This document shows, piece after piece, positions 5,874 to 12,924 of a stretch of 14,554 bases of DNA; the stretch's first letter is position 1, and each line of letters opens with the position of its first letter. Where the stretch lies: NCBI GenBank assembly GCA_905216195.1, contig CAJMSX010000070.1, positions 1 through 14,554 of the forward strand, read 5' to 3'. The notes beneath the pieces are model-generated. The model saw only the letters and a program-made list of their open reading frames with translations. It ran no database searches and was not told where the DNA came from. The DNA is from an uncultured bacterium (GTDB taxonomy: Bacteria; Bacteroidota; Bacteroidia; Bacteroidales; Marinifilaceae). The position numbers and the translations under genes are program-made.

Positions 5874-6398
5874 TTATTCTGCTTTCGGAGCTTCTTCTGC
5901 CGGAGCTGGTACAGCCTCGGTTTTCGGAGTTTCTTCCGCTACCGGAGCAGTCCCTTCGGGAGCCGCAGCCTTTTTGGCAGAAGATCTTCTTCTGCGGGTA
6001 GCAGTTTTCTTCACTTCCTGCTTTACTTCCGTATAGGTAGTATTGTAATCTACCAATTCCATCATACAGGTTTCCGCATTATCTCCGATCCGATTTCCCG
6101 TTCTTAAGATACGGGTATATCCGCCGGGACGATTGACGATTTTCGGAGCCACCTCCTTAAATAATTCCGTCACAGCTTCTTTCTGTCCAAGATAACTGAA
6201 CACTACCCGCCGAGAATGCATATTGTCGTTCTTACTTTTAGTGATCAGAGGCTCTACATATATTTTCAGAGCTTTTGCCTTGGCAACAGTAGTCGTAATT
6301 CTCTTGTGGAGAATCAGCGAAGCTGCCATATTAGAAAGCAGTGCTTTTCTGTGAGCGCTCTTTCTGTTCAGGTGGTTAAATTTCTTGCTATGTCTCAT
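5874..6398 (-). CDS. rplQ: 50S ribosomal protein L17 (bL17)
   Basis: This 174-residue protein is the last gene of the ribosomal block. The core (1 to about 118) begins MRHSKKFNHLNRKSAHRKAL, with the family pattern of RHxxxxxxLxRxxxHRxA, followed by the segment NRPGGYTRILRTGNRIGDNA near 89-108. bL17 binds 23S rRNA near the exit side of the large subunit. E. coli L17 is 127 residues. Here a low-complexity tail follows: a basic part (ATRRRRSSAKKAA, about 132-144), then an acidic Ala/Pro/Glu stretch with repeated AEE/EEAP/PKAE units to the end. Such tails are common in Bacteroidota L17. The gene starts 6 bases after the rpoA stop, so the two are co-transcribed, and it is followed by two terminators. 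Confidence 0.97.
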   Translation of the reverse strand: MRHSKKFNHLNRKSAHRKALLSNMAASLILHKRITTTVAKAKALKIYVEPLITKSKNDNMHSRRVVFSYLGQKEAVTELFKEVAPKIVNRPGGYTRILRTGNRIGDNAETCMMELVDYNTTYTEVKQEVKKTATRRRRSSAKKAAAPEGTAPVAEETPKTEAVPAPAEEAPKAE

Positions 6399-6404
6399 TT
6401 TTAC

Positions 6405-7397
6405 TTATTCCTTGTCTAATTTATACTTAGATACATCCATCCCGAATTCCAGGTTATTATTTTCCAGCAAGGCTTCCAGTTCCGTCAGCGATTTCTTACC
6501 GAAATTACGGAATTTCAACAAATCGTTCTTGTTGAACTTCACTAATTCACCCAGGGTTTCGACTTCAGCAGCCTTGAGGCAGTTCAATGCCCGCACGGAA
6601 AGATCCATATCTACCAATTTCGTTTTCAGAAGCTGTCTCATGTGCAACACCTCTTCGTCGAATTCTTCATTTCCATATTTATCTTCAGACTCCAAAGTAA
6701 TCTTTTCATCCGAGAACAACATAAAATGATGGATCAGGATTTTTGCTGCTTCTTTCAAAGCATCGGTCGGATTAATAGAACCATCGGTTTCTATTTCAAG
6801 TAAAAGTCTTTCATAGTCCGTTTTACCTTCCACACGATAGTTCTCTATCTCATATTTTACATTTCTAATAGGGGTGTAAATTGCATCGATCGGAATAAAT
6901 CCCATATCGGCATCTATCGGCATATTTTCACTGGCAGGAACATATCCGCGACCTTTCTGAATAGTAATTTCCATCTGAAAATTTACACTCGGATCCATAT
7001 TGCAGATCACCAGGTCGTTGTTCAATACCTCGAAACCCGTTAAGAATCGGTTAATATCGCCCGCAGTAAAAGTTTCCTGCCCAGAAACAAGAACAGTCAG
7101 CTTCTCATCCTCTACATCCTCTACTTTTCTTTTAAACCGAACTTGCTTCAAATTCAGGATAATCTCGGTAACATCCTCGATTACTCCCGGAATGGTGGCA
7201 AATTCATGTTCTACGCCATGAATTTTTATACCGGTAATCGCAAACCCTTCCAATGAAGAGAGCAAGATCCTGCGCAGCGGATTACCAATGGTGATTCCGT
7301 AACCAGGCTCCAGGGGACGAAATTCGAATTTTCCGAATTTGTCCGAAGACTCGAGCATAATTACTTTGTCCGGTTTCTGGAAAGCTAATATTGCCAT
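6405..7397 (-). CDS. rpoA: DNA-directed RNA polymerase subunit alpha
   Basis: The 330-residue protein is the standard length for alpha. The N-terminal domain (about 1-235) dimerises and nucleates core enzyme assembly; it shows EPGYGITIGNPLRRILLSSL (32-51) and GVEHEFATIPGVIEDVTEII. A flexible acidic linker (about 236-253) leads to the C-terminal helix-hairpin-helix domain with LSVRALNCLKAAEVETLGEL and FRNFGKKSLTELEALL, which contacts upstream promoter DNA and activators. The gene lies between rpsD (15 bases upstream) and rplQ (6 bases downstream), the usual alpha-operon order. Nothing is missing. Confidence 0.99.
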   Translation of the reverse strand: MAILAFQKPDKVIMLESSDKFGKFEFRPLEPGYGITIGNPLRRILLSSLEGFAITGIKIHGVEHEFATIPGVIEDVTEIILNLKQVRFKRKVEDVEDEKLTVLVSGQETFTAGDINRFLTGFEVLNNDLVICNMDPSVNFQMEITIQKGRGYVPASENMPIDADMGFIPIDAIYTPIRNVKYEIENYRVEGKTDYERLLLEIETDGSINPTDALKEAAKILIHHFMLFSDEKITLESEDKYGNEEFDEEVLHMRQLLKTKLVDMDLSVRALNCLKAAEVETLGELVKFNKNDLLKFRNFGKKSLTELEALLENNNLEFGMDVSKYKLDKE

Positions 7398-7413
7398 AAA
7401 TATTTTTAATTTA

Positions 7414-8022
7414 TTACTTAGAATACAATTCTACAATCAACTGTTCTTTAATGTTTTCCGGTATATCGGTTCTTTCCGGTACATTCAGGAGTTTTCCGCT
7501 CATGGAAGCAGCATCCCACTCCAGCCAGGAATATTTACTAACCCGATTGCTTCTCAGCGCATCGTCAATCACTTCCAGGGCTTTGGATTTTTCGCGTACG
7601 GCTACGATATCACCTTGTTTTACCATAGCGGAGGGGATATTACAAATTCCTCCGTTTAAAGTAATATGACGGTGACTTACCAACTGACGGGCTGCGGCCC
7701 GGGTCGGAGCGATGCCCAAACGATATACCACGTTATCCAGACGGCATTCCAGTAATTGAAGCAATATTTCGCCGGTAATACCTTTCTGCCGTTCTGCTTT
7801 TTCAAATAAATTACGGAATTGTTTTTCCAATAAGCCGTAAGTGTATTTTGCTTTCTGTTTTTCCTTCAACTGAACTCCGTATTCGGAAATCTTCTTCCGC
7901 CGACGGGCCAAACCATGCTGCCCTGAAGGATAATTTCTCCGTTCCAGAGCCTTATCCGGGCCGTAAATCGGTTCCCCGAATTTTCTTGCTATTTTAGACT
8001 TAGGTCCTGTATATCTAGCCAT
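7414..8022 (-). CDS. rpsD: 30S ribosomal protein S4 (uS4)
   Basis: The 202-residue protein begins MARYTGPKSKIARKFGEPIY and contains the S4 RNA-binding domain, with CRLDNVVYRLGIAPTRAAAR followed by QLVSHRHITLNG. S4 is a primary assembly protein of the 30S body, binds 16S rRNA, and in several bacteria represses its own operon. No Cys pairs are present near the N-terminus, so this is the zinc-free form. The gene starts 105 bases after rpsK, an unusually long gap within this tightly packed cluster. I found no promoter match in that gap. Confidence 0.98.
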   Translation of the reverse strand: MARYTGPKSKIARKFGEPIYGPDKALERRNYPSGQHGLARRRKKISEYGVQLKEKQKAKYTYGLLEKQFRNLFEKAERQKGITGEILLQLLECRLDNVVYRLGIAPTRAAARQLVSHRHITLNGGICNIPSAMVKQGDIVAVREKSKALEVIDDALRSNRVSKYSWLEWDAASMSGKLLNVPERTDIPENIKEQLIVELYSK

Positions 8023-8127
8023 TTTACTTGAAATTATATTTACACGTTACTAATAAGCAGCGAGAAAAACCACAGATTCCGCTCATTCTTTCGGATATAC
8101 TGGAGGCTTTCATCACCTTTCACTTCC

Positions 8128-8517
8128 TTATACTCTTCTCCGTTTGGGAGGACGGCAACCGTTATGCGGCAGCGGGGTAACATCGACGATTTCCGCTACT
8201 TCGATACCGCTGGCATGAATAGCGCGAATAGCAGATTCCCGGCCGTTACCCGGTCCTTTCACATATACTTTTGCTTTTCTCATTCCGAGATCGAATGCCA
8301 CTTTTGCACAATCGGTAGCAGCCATTTGTGCGGCATAAGGGGTGTTTTTCTTCGAACCTTTAAATCCCATCTTTCCGGCTGACGACCAGGAGATCACCTG
8401 TCCGGTCTGATTCGTCAACGAAATAATGATGTTATTGAAAGATGAATGAACGTGTGCTTGTCCAACGGCTTCTACTTTAACTAACCGTTTTCTGTTTGAT
8501 GTAGACTTCTTTGCCAT
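8128..8517 (-). CDS. rpsK: 30S ribosomal protein S11 (uS11)
   Basis: The 129-residue protein carries GQAHVHSSFNNIIISLTNQ (18-36) and the C-terminal signature PLPHNGCRPPKRRRV. It binds 16S rRNA on the 30S platform near the mRNA exit and interacts with S7 and S18. It starts 12 bases after rpsM, in the conserved order rpsM-rpsK-rpsD-rpoA-rplQ. Length and motifs are normal. Confidence 0.98.
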   Translation of the reverse strand: MAKKSTSNRKRLVKVEAVGQAHVHSSFNNIIISLTNQTGQVISWSSAGKMGFKGSKKNTPYAAQMAATDCAKVAFDLGMRKAKVYVKGPGNGRESAIRAIHASGIEVAEIVDVTPLPHNGCRPPKRRRV

Positions 8518-8529
8518 AATTCACTTCAA

Positions 8530-8907
8530 TTATTTAGTTGCTTTTTTCTTGTTAGCAACAGTTTTCTTCTTACCCTTTCTCGTACGGGCGTTGTTCTTTG
8601 TACTCTGTCCTCTGACGGGCAGACCTAAACGATGTCTAATACCGCGGTAACAACCGATGTCCATCAATCGCTTGATGTTCATTTGAATCGATGATCTCAA
8701 CTCTCCTTCAACTTTGTACTCTGTATTGATCACTTTTCGTACAGCTGCGAGTTGGTCGTCATTCCAGTCTTTCACCTTAGTGTCAAAATCGATGCCGGCT
8801 TTCTCTAAGATAGTCCGGGCACTACTTCTACCTATTCCGAAGATATAGGTCAAGGCTATTTCTCCTCTTTTGTTTGAGGGTAAATCTACACCTACGATTC
8901 TTGCCAT
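8530..8907 (-). CDS. rpsM: 30S ribosomal protein S13 (uS13)
   Basis: The 125-residue protein begins MARIVGVDLPSNKRGEIALT, with the helix-two-turn-helix segment GIGRSSARTILEKAGID and the signature CYRGIRHRLGLPVRGQ. A lysine-rich C-terminal tail (TRKGKKKTVANKKKATK) reaches toward the P-site tRNA in known ribosomes. S13 sits on the head of the 30S subunit and forms bridges to the 50S. It follows rpmJ by 31 bases. Confidence 0.98.
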   Translation of the reverse strand: MARIVGVDLPSNKRGEIALTYIFGIGRSSARTILEKAGIDFDTKVKDWNDDQLAAVRKVINTEYKVEGELRSSIQMNIKRLMDIGCYRGIRHRLGLPVRGQSTKNNARTRKGKKKTVANKKKATK

Positions 8908-8938
8908 AAATCTCTTTTAATTTTTACAGATTAATGAA

Positions 8939-9055
8939 TCAACCCTGACGTTGCTTAAACTTGGGGTTCTTTTTGCAAATGACGTATAAACGTCCTTTTC
9001 TACTTACGATCTTGCAATCGGCGCTGCGTTTCTTGATAGACGCTCTTACTTTCAT
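8939..9055 (-). CDS. rpmJ: 50S ribosomal protein L36 (bL36)
   Basis: This is a 38-codon gene, easy to miss because of its size. The product starts MKVRASIKKRSADCKIVSRK and ends KNPKFKQRQG, the standard bL36 pattern. In the zinc-binding form the ligands are three Cys and a His (positions 11, 14, 27 and 33 of the usual numbering). Here only Cys14 and Cys27 remain; position 11 is Ser and 33 is Phe, so zinc binding is probably lost. bL36 is a late-assembling 50S protein. It lies between infA (11 bases) and rpsM (31 bases), its usual place. Confidence 0.97.
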   Translation of the reverse strand: MKVRASIKKRSADCKIVSRKGRLYVICKKNPKFKQRQG

Positions 9056-9066
9056 GATTAAAAATA

Positions 9067-9288
9067 TTAGTTTTTATATCGAAACGTGATTCTCCCTTTC
9101 GTAAGGTCGTAAGGCGACATATCGACTCTTACCTTATCTCCCGGGAGGATCTTTATATAATGCATACGCATTTTTCCGGATATATGGGCGGTTATAATAT
9201 GCCCGTTTTCCAATTCTACGCGAAACATTGCATTCGACAATGCCTCTGTTATCACTCCATCCTGCTCTATTGACGGCTGTTTTGCCAT
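9067..9288 (-). CDS. infA: Translation initiation factor IF-1
   Basis: The 73-residue product is a single S1-like OB fold, with GVITEALSNAMFRVELENGH, KMRMHYIKILPGDKV and SPYDLTKGRITFRYKN. IF-1 binds the 30S A site and assists IF-2 and IF-3 in initiation. The longest open frame begins 19 codons earlier, but the conserved N-terminus is MAKQPSIEQDG, so the ATG at 9288 is chosen. It follows map by 67 bases; a promoter candidate lies in that gap. Confidence 0.97.
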   Translation of the reverse strand: MAKQPSIEQDGVITEALSNAMFRVELENGHIITAHISGKMRMHYIKILPGDKVRVDMSPYDLTKGRITFRYKN

Positions 9289-9315
9289 ACTTAATTCAAT
9301 TTTTGATTTTGATTG

Positions 9316-9346
9316 CAAACTCAGGACTTGTGTCGTATATCCCAAA
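9316..9346 (-). promoter_or_regulatory. Possible internal promoter before infA
   Basis: On the minus strand TTTG (9346-9343), 19 nt, TGAGTTTG (9323-9316) fits the Bacteroidota promoter with one mismatch (G for A in the -7 box). The start would be near 9312, about 24 nt before infA. Confidence 0.4.
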
Positions 9347-9355
9347 TCAGCATGT

Positions 9356-10132
9356 TCATTTTTTCAAAACTTCTTCGATATATTCGAATGTAGACAGAAT
9401 ATCTGCCCCGTGTTTCCCTACCGCAACCGTATGTTCGAAATGAGCCGAAGGCATCCGGTCCCGGGTCCGTATCGTCCAGCCGTCGGCATCCTGGTAAACA
9501 TGACGCTTTCCCAAATTGATCATAGGTTCTATAGCTATGACCATTCCCTCGGCTAACTTCGTCCCCTGCCCTTTATGCCCGTAATTGGGCACCTGAGGTT
9601 CTTCGTGCATATCTCTTCCCACTCCATGTCCTACCAATTCCCGCACCACCGTGAATCCTTCCGCTTCGCAATGTTGCTGGACGGCCTGTCCGATATCTCC
9701 GATCCTTAACCCGGCTATCGCCTTTTCTATCCCTTTGTACAGGGCTTCCTTCGTCACTTTCAAAAGTTTCCGGACTTCTTCCCTTACTTCTCCGACTTCG
9801 AACGTATAAGCGCTATCGCCATAGAACCCGTTTTTCAAAGTTCCGCAATCAATAGAGACGACATCCCCTTCCTTCAGAAAACGGGAAGCAGACGGAATAC
9901 CGTGTACCACCTCTTCATTGATGGAAATACAAAGCGTATTCGGAAATCCGTCATACCCTAAAAAGCCGGGAACAGCTCCGTGATCCCGAATAAATTCTTC
10001 AGCAATCCGATCCAGTTCTAACGTTGAAATCCCCGGACGAATATGCTTAGCCATCTCGCCCAGAGTCGCTCCAACCAAAAGGTTGCTTTCCCGCAATAAC
10101 TCAATCTCTTCTTCTGTTTTTAAAAAAATCAT
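9356..10132 (-). CDS. map: Methionine aminopeptidase, type I
   Basis: The 258-residue protein removes the initiator Met from nascent chains with a small second residue. The pita-bread fold ligands for the two metal ions are all visible: Asp95 (SIDCGT), Asp106 (YGDSAYTF), His169 (LVGHGVGRDMHEEP), Glu202 (IEPM) and Glu233 (FEHTVAV). His77 (EEVVHGIP) and His176 are the usual catalytic helpers. There is no N-terminal zinc-finger extension, as expected for type Ia. The open frame extends 9 codons further, but MIFLKTEEEIELLRESN is the conserved start and the upstream codons overlap the promoter, so the ATG at 10132 is chosen. The gene is 149 bases after secY. Confidence 0.97.
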   Translation of the reverse strand: MIFLKTEEEIELLRESNLLVGATLGEMAKHIRPGISTLELDRIAEEFIRDHGAVPGFLGYDGFPNTLCISINEEVVHGIPSASRFLKEGDVVSIDCGTLKNGFYGDSAYTFEVGEVREEVRKLLKVTKEALYKGIEKAIAGLRIGDIGQAVQQHCEAEGFTVVRELVGHGVGRDMHEEPQVPNYGHKGQGTKLAEGMVIAIEPMINLGKRHVYQDADGWTIRTRDRMPSAHFEHTVAVGKHGADILSTFEYIEEVLKK

Positions 10133-10136
10133 GCCG

Positions 10137-10167
10137 CAAAAGTAATACTTTTTTTTCAAGTAACAAA
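10137..10167 (-). promoter_or_regulatory. Strong promoter directly before map
   Basis: On the minus strand TTTG (10167-10164), exactly 19 nt, TACTTTTG (10144-10137) is a full match to the Bacteroidota consensus in both boxes. The -7 box ends 4 bases before the map ATG (10132), so the transcript would start at or next to the start codon. It would drive map, infA, rpmJ and the alpha cluster independently of secY. Confidence 0.65.
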
Positions 10168-10180
10168 GTCTCTAAAATCC

Positions 10181-10278
10181 ATAAAGTTTACCGGAAACGC
10201 TGTCGAACAGAATCCTCTGCCGAAAATCGGCAGAGGGTCTCTCTTTCAAACTCTATAAATTTCAGTTATAAACTTTAT
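10181..10278. repeat. Nested inverted repeats between secY and map
   Basis: The inner repeat is a perfect 10-bp GC-rich hairpin: CCTCTGCCGA (10214-10223), AAA, TCGGCAGAGG (10227-10236). The outer arms are ATAAAGTTTA (10181-10190) and TAAACTTTAT (10269-10278), also a perfect 10 bp. The hairpin has no T run on the minus strand, so it is not a standard terminator for secY. It could protect an mRNA 3' end or partly block readthrough into map. Confidence 0.6.
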
Positions 10279-10281
10279 ACT

Positions 10282-11622
10282 TTAATAAGCAGCCGGACCG
10301 CCCGGAGTTTTTCCTTTAATACGGCCGGACTTCATCAATCCGTCATAATGCCGCATGAGCAAATGCGATTCGATTTGCTGCAAGGTATCCAGAACAACTC
10401 CTACCAAAATCAACAAAGAAGTACCGCCATAGAATTGGGCAAACTGGTTATTGACTCCCGCAATCACGGCAAAGGCCGGTAAAATCGCTACAATACCCAG
10501 GAAAATGGAGCCCGGTAAAGTAATGCGGGACATAATCGTATCCAGAAATTCCATCGTTTTCCTTCCCGGCTTTACCCCCGGAATAAAACCACCGTTCTTT
10601 TTCATATCCTCCGACATTTGCATCGGATTTACCGTGATAGCCGTATAAAAATACGTAAATGCAACGATCAGGACAAAAAAGGTGAAATTATACCAGAATC
10701 CCGTAAAATTCGAGAAAGCAGCAGCAAATCCGGACAGAGCGTCGGAAGCGGCATAGCTCACGAAAGAAATCGGTAACAACATAATCGCTTGCGCAAAAAT
10801 AATGGGCATTACGCCTGCTGCATTGATTTTCAAAGGAATATACTGGCGTACACCACCGTATTGTTTATTCCCCACGATTCTTTTTGCATACTGTACAGGC
10901 ACCTTACGGGTTCCTTGTACCAACAAAATGGTCCCGCAGAATACCAGGAACAACACGATCAATTCTACCAATAAAGCTACCATTCCGCCTCCTTGCTGTG
11001 ACAAACGGGAAGAGCCTTCCGCAACAAATGCGAAGGGTAAGCGGGCGATAATTCCGATCATGATAATAATGGATACACCGTTACCAATGCCTTTATCCGT
11101 AATTTTCTCTCCCAACCACAATACAAACATGGAGCCGGCAGCCAAAATAACAACAGAAGATATGGTAAAGAAAGCCCCTTTTATCACAAATGCCCATTCC
11201 GGAATTTGTGCATGTAAGTTGGTAAGATACGCCGACCCTTGTAATATCAAAATAATCAGAGTCAAATAACGGGTAATTTGATTGATTTTACGCCTGCCGC
11301 TCTCTCCCTCCCGCTGCATACGCTGAAAGTAAGGAACTGCTATTCCCAACAATTGCACCACAATGGAAGCAGAGATATAAGGCATAATCCCCAATGCAAA
11401 TACCGAAGCATTCGAAAACGCTCCGCCGGAAAACATATCCAACAAACCGAGTACCCCGGTTGAAGTCTGCTGTTTCAATGCATCCAATCCGGCAGGGTCG
11501 ATCCCCGGCAAAACCACCTCAGTTCCTAAACGGTAGACAGCTACCAAACCGAGAGTCATGATTATACGGGTTCTTAATTCATCAATTTTCCAAATGTTCT
11601 TTAATGTATCAAATAACTTCAT
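10282..11622 (-). CDS. secY: Protein translocase subunit SecY
   Basis: The 446-residue, strongly hydrophobic protein has the ten-helix SecY pattern. Landmarks are the cytoplasmic start MKLFDTLKNIWKIDELRTRI, the plug and first loop region with LPGIDPAGLDALK, helix 2 GIMPYISASIVVQLL (about 78-92), KITDKGIGNGVSIIIMIGI after helix 4, and NGGFIPGVKPGRKTMEFLD in the large cytoplasmic loop that contacts SecA and ribosomes. SecY forms the channel of SecYEG in the inner membrane, through which unfolded proteins are exported or inserted. It follows rplO as usual, but both flanks are long and rich in related AT repeats, with a probable new transcription start after it. Confidence 0.98.
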   Translation of the reverse strand: MKLFDTLKNIWKIDELRTRIIMTLGLVAVYRLGTEVVLPGIDPAGLDALKQQTSTGVLGLLDMFSGGAFSNASVFALGIMPYISASIVVQLLGIAVPYFQRMQREGESGRRKINQITRYLTLIILILQGSAYLTNLHAQIPEWAFVIKGAFFTISSVVILAAGSMFVLWLGEKITDKGIGNGVSIIIMIGIIARLPFAFVAEGSSRLSQQGGGMVALLVELIVLFLVFCGTILLVQGTRKVPVQYAKRIVGNKQYGGVRQYIPLKINAAGVMPIIFAQAIMLLPISFVSYAASDALSGFAAAFSNFTGFWYNFTFFVLIVAFTYFYTAITVNPMQMSEDMKKNGGFIPGVKPGRKTMEFLDTIMSRITLPGSIFLGIVAILPAFAVIAGVNNQFAQFYGGTSLLILVGVVLDTLQQIESHLLMRHYDGLMKSGRIKGKTPGGPAAY

Positions 11623-11644
11623 AAGTTCTTTCTTATTAATAGTT

Positions 11645-11727
11645 CATAAAGTCTATAAAGTCGGTAAAGTTTATAAAGTTAAATTCACAACCCGATGAAC
11701 TTTATGAACCTTATGAACTTTATAAAC
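11645..11727. repeat. Head-to-head arrays of a 9-bp repeat before secY
   Basis: Four consecutive 9-base units (CATAAAGTC, TATAAAGTC, GGTAAAGTT, TATAAAGTT; 11645-11680) are followed by a 16-base spacer. Three units in the opposite orientation come next (GAACTTTAT, GAACCTTAT, GAACTTTAT; 11697-11723), then AAAC. Because the arrays are inverted, AGTTTATAAAGTT (11669-11680 region) can pair with AACTTTATAAACT (11716-11728), giving a long AT-rich stem in the rplO-secY leader. Function unknown; related ATAAAGTTTA units occur on the other side of secY. Confidence 0.75.
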
Positions 11728-11738
11728 TACGTTCTGTA

Positions 11739-12185
11739 TTACAAAACGACTGCTGCCCCACCGGCAGCTTCAATAGCTTCCACTGCTTTTTTGGAGAAAG
11801 CATCGGCTTTCACCTCCAGTTTAGCTTTGAGAACTCCATCTCCCAATACCTTCAGAAGATCGTTTTTAGAGAGCATGCCGGCTTTGATCAGAATGTTTTT
11901 ATCTATCATTTCCAGATTATCTCTTTCAGCTAATTCCTGCAGTGTACTAATATTGATTGCTTTAAACTCCACCCGGTTGATATTTTTGAAACCGAATTTC
12001 GGTACCCGTCTCTGCAAAGGCATCTGTCCGCCTTCGAAACCGATCTTCGTATGGTAACCGGATCTTGATTTGGCACCTTTATGTCCTCTTGTTGAAGTAC
12101 CTCCTTTTCCCGAACCTTGACCGCGACCAATTCTTTTTTGACGATGAGTCGATCCGCAAGCTGGTTTTAAGTTACTTAAATCCAT
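11739..12185 (-). CDS. rplO: 50S ribosomal protein L15 (uL15)
   Basis: The 148-residue protein starts MDLSNLKPACGSTHRQKRIG and has the Gly-rich rRNA-binding N-terminal segment GRGQGSGKGGTSTRGHKGAK, followed by FEGGQMPLQRRVPKFGF. The C-terminal domain ends KADAFSKKAVEAIEAAGG. uL15 binds 23S rRNA and is needed in 50S assembly. The open frame extends 9 codons further, but the conserved N-terminus and the spacing to rpmD support the ATG at 12185. secY is 116 bases downstream, across a repeat region. Confidence 0.97.
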   Translation of the reverse strand: MDLSNLKPACGSTHRQKRIGRGQGSGKGGTSTRGHKGAKSRSGYHTKIGFEGGQMPLQRRVPKFGFKNINRVEFKAINISTLQELAERDNLEMIDKNILIKAGMLSKNDLLKVLGDGVLKAKLEVKADAFSKKAVEAIEAAGGAAVVL

Positions 12186-12212
12186 TCTATTTTTATTAAA
12201 AAAGTTCGACAA

Positions 12213-12395
12213 TTACTTTACTTCCTCAACCTTTATCAGGTGAGCCACCTTGGCCACCATACCCAGAATCTGAGGAGTAGCTTCGTGTTCGGCGCTACTG
12301 CTGATCTTATTCAGACCCAGAGCCGTCAAAGTTCCGATTTGACGTTTGTTGCTACCGATTTTACTTTTTACCAATGTAACTTTAATCTTTGCCAT
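12213..12395 (-). CDS. rpmD: 50S ribosomal protein L30 (uL30)
   Basis: The 60-residue protein begins MAKIKVTLVKSKIGSNKRQI, with GLNKISSSAEHEATPQILGM in the middle, matching the short bacterial uL30. It is a small, solvent-side 50S protein. The longest open frame starts 13 codons earlier and would overlap the end of rpsE; the ATG at 12395, 10 bases after the rpsE stop, is the conserved start. Confidence 0.97.
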   Translation of the reverse strand: MAKIKVTLVKSKIGSNKRQIGTLTALGLNKISSSAEHEATPQILGMVAKVAHLIKVEEVK

Positions 12396-12405
12396 AATAC
12401 CCCAA

Positions 12406-12912
12406 TTATCCGTTAAACACTTTATCCAGAGCAATCCCTCTCTGCTGGGCTACCATACGGGCGTCTCTCATTTCTTTGAGGGCGGCAATCGTAGCTTTCA
12501 CCAAATTGTGCGGGTTGGAAGATCCTTTACTTTTAGCCAATACATCCCGTATGCCTGCGCTTTCCAACACGGCGCGCATAGCACCTCCGGCTACGAGACC
12601 GGTACCGGATGAAGCCGGCTTCATAAATACCTGAGCACCTCCGAAGCGGGCAATTTGTTCGTGAGGAATCGTTCCGTTAGATACGGGGATTTTGACCAAA
12701 TTTTTCTTTGCAGCCTCGACCCCTTTAGCAATAGCCGTCGTCACTTCGTTGGCTTTACCCAATCCCCAGCCGACGATCCCTTTTTCATCGCCTACCACAA
12801 CGATAGCGGCAAAACTGAATGTACGGCCTCCTTTAGTAACCTTGGTCACACGATTGATCGCCACCAATCTGTCTTTTAATTCCAAGTCAGTATTATTTAC
12901 TTTTTGTTCCAT
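12406..12912 (-). CDS. rpsE: 30S ribosomal protein S5 (uS5)
   Basis: The 168-residue protein has the double-stranded-RNA-binding N-terminal domain with KVTKGGRTFSFAAIVVVG and GWGLGKANEVTTAIAKG, and a C-terminal domain with GGAMRAVLESAGIRDVLAKS. S5 lies at the mRNA entry of the 30S and affects decoding accuracy. Bacteroidota homologues often start MAG a few residues earlier. Here the codons before the ATG still read Leu-Ala-Gly, with TTA where that start codon would be, so the ATG at 12912 is used. The gap to rplR is 12 bases. Confidence 0.97.
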   Translation of the reverse strand: MEQKVNNTDLELKDRLVAINRVTKVTKGGRTFSFAAIVVVGDEKGIVGWGLGKANEVTTAIAKGVEAAKKNLVKIPVSNGTIPHEQIARFGGAQVFMKPASSGTGLVAGGAMRAVLESAGIRDVLAKSKGSSNPHNLVKATIAALKEMRDARMVAQQRGIALDKVFNG

Positions 12913-12924
12913 TCCTGCTAACTT

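Noticed and set aside
10214..10236. secY-map hairpin as an intrinsic terminator of secY
   Set aside because: On the minus strand the hairpin is followed by ATTCTG, not a T run, so it is listed as an inverted repeat only.
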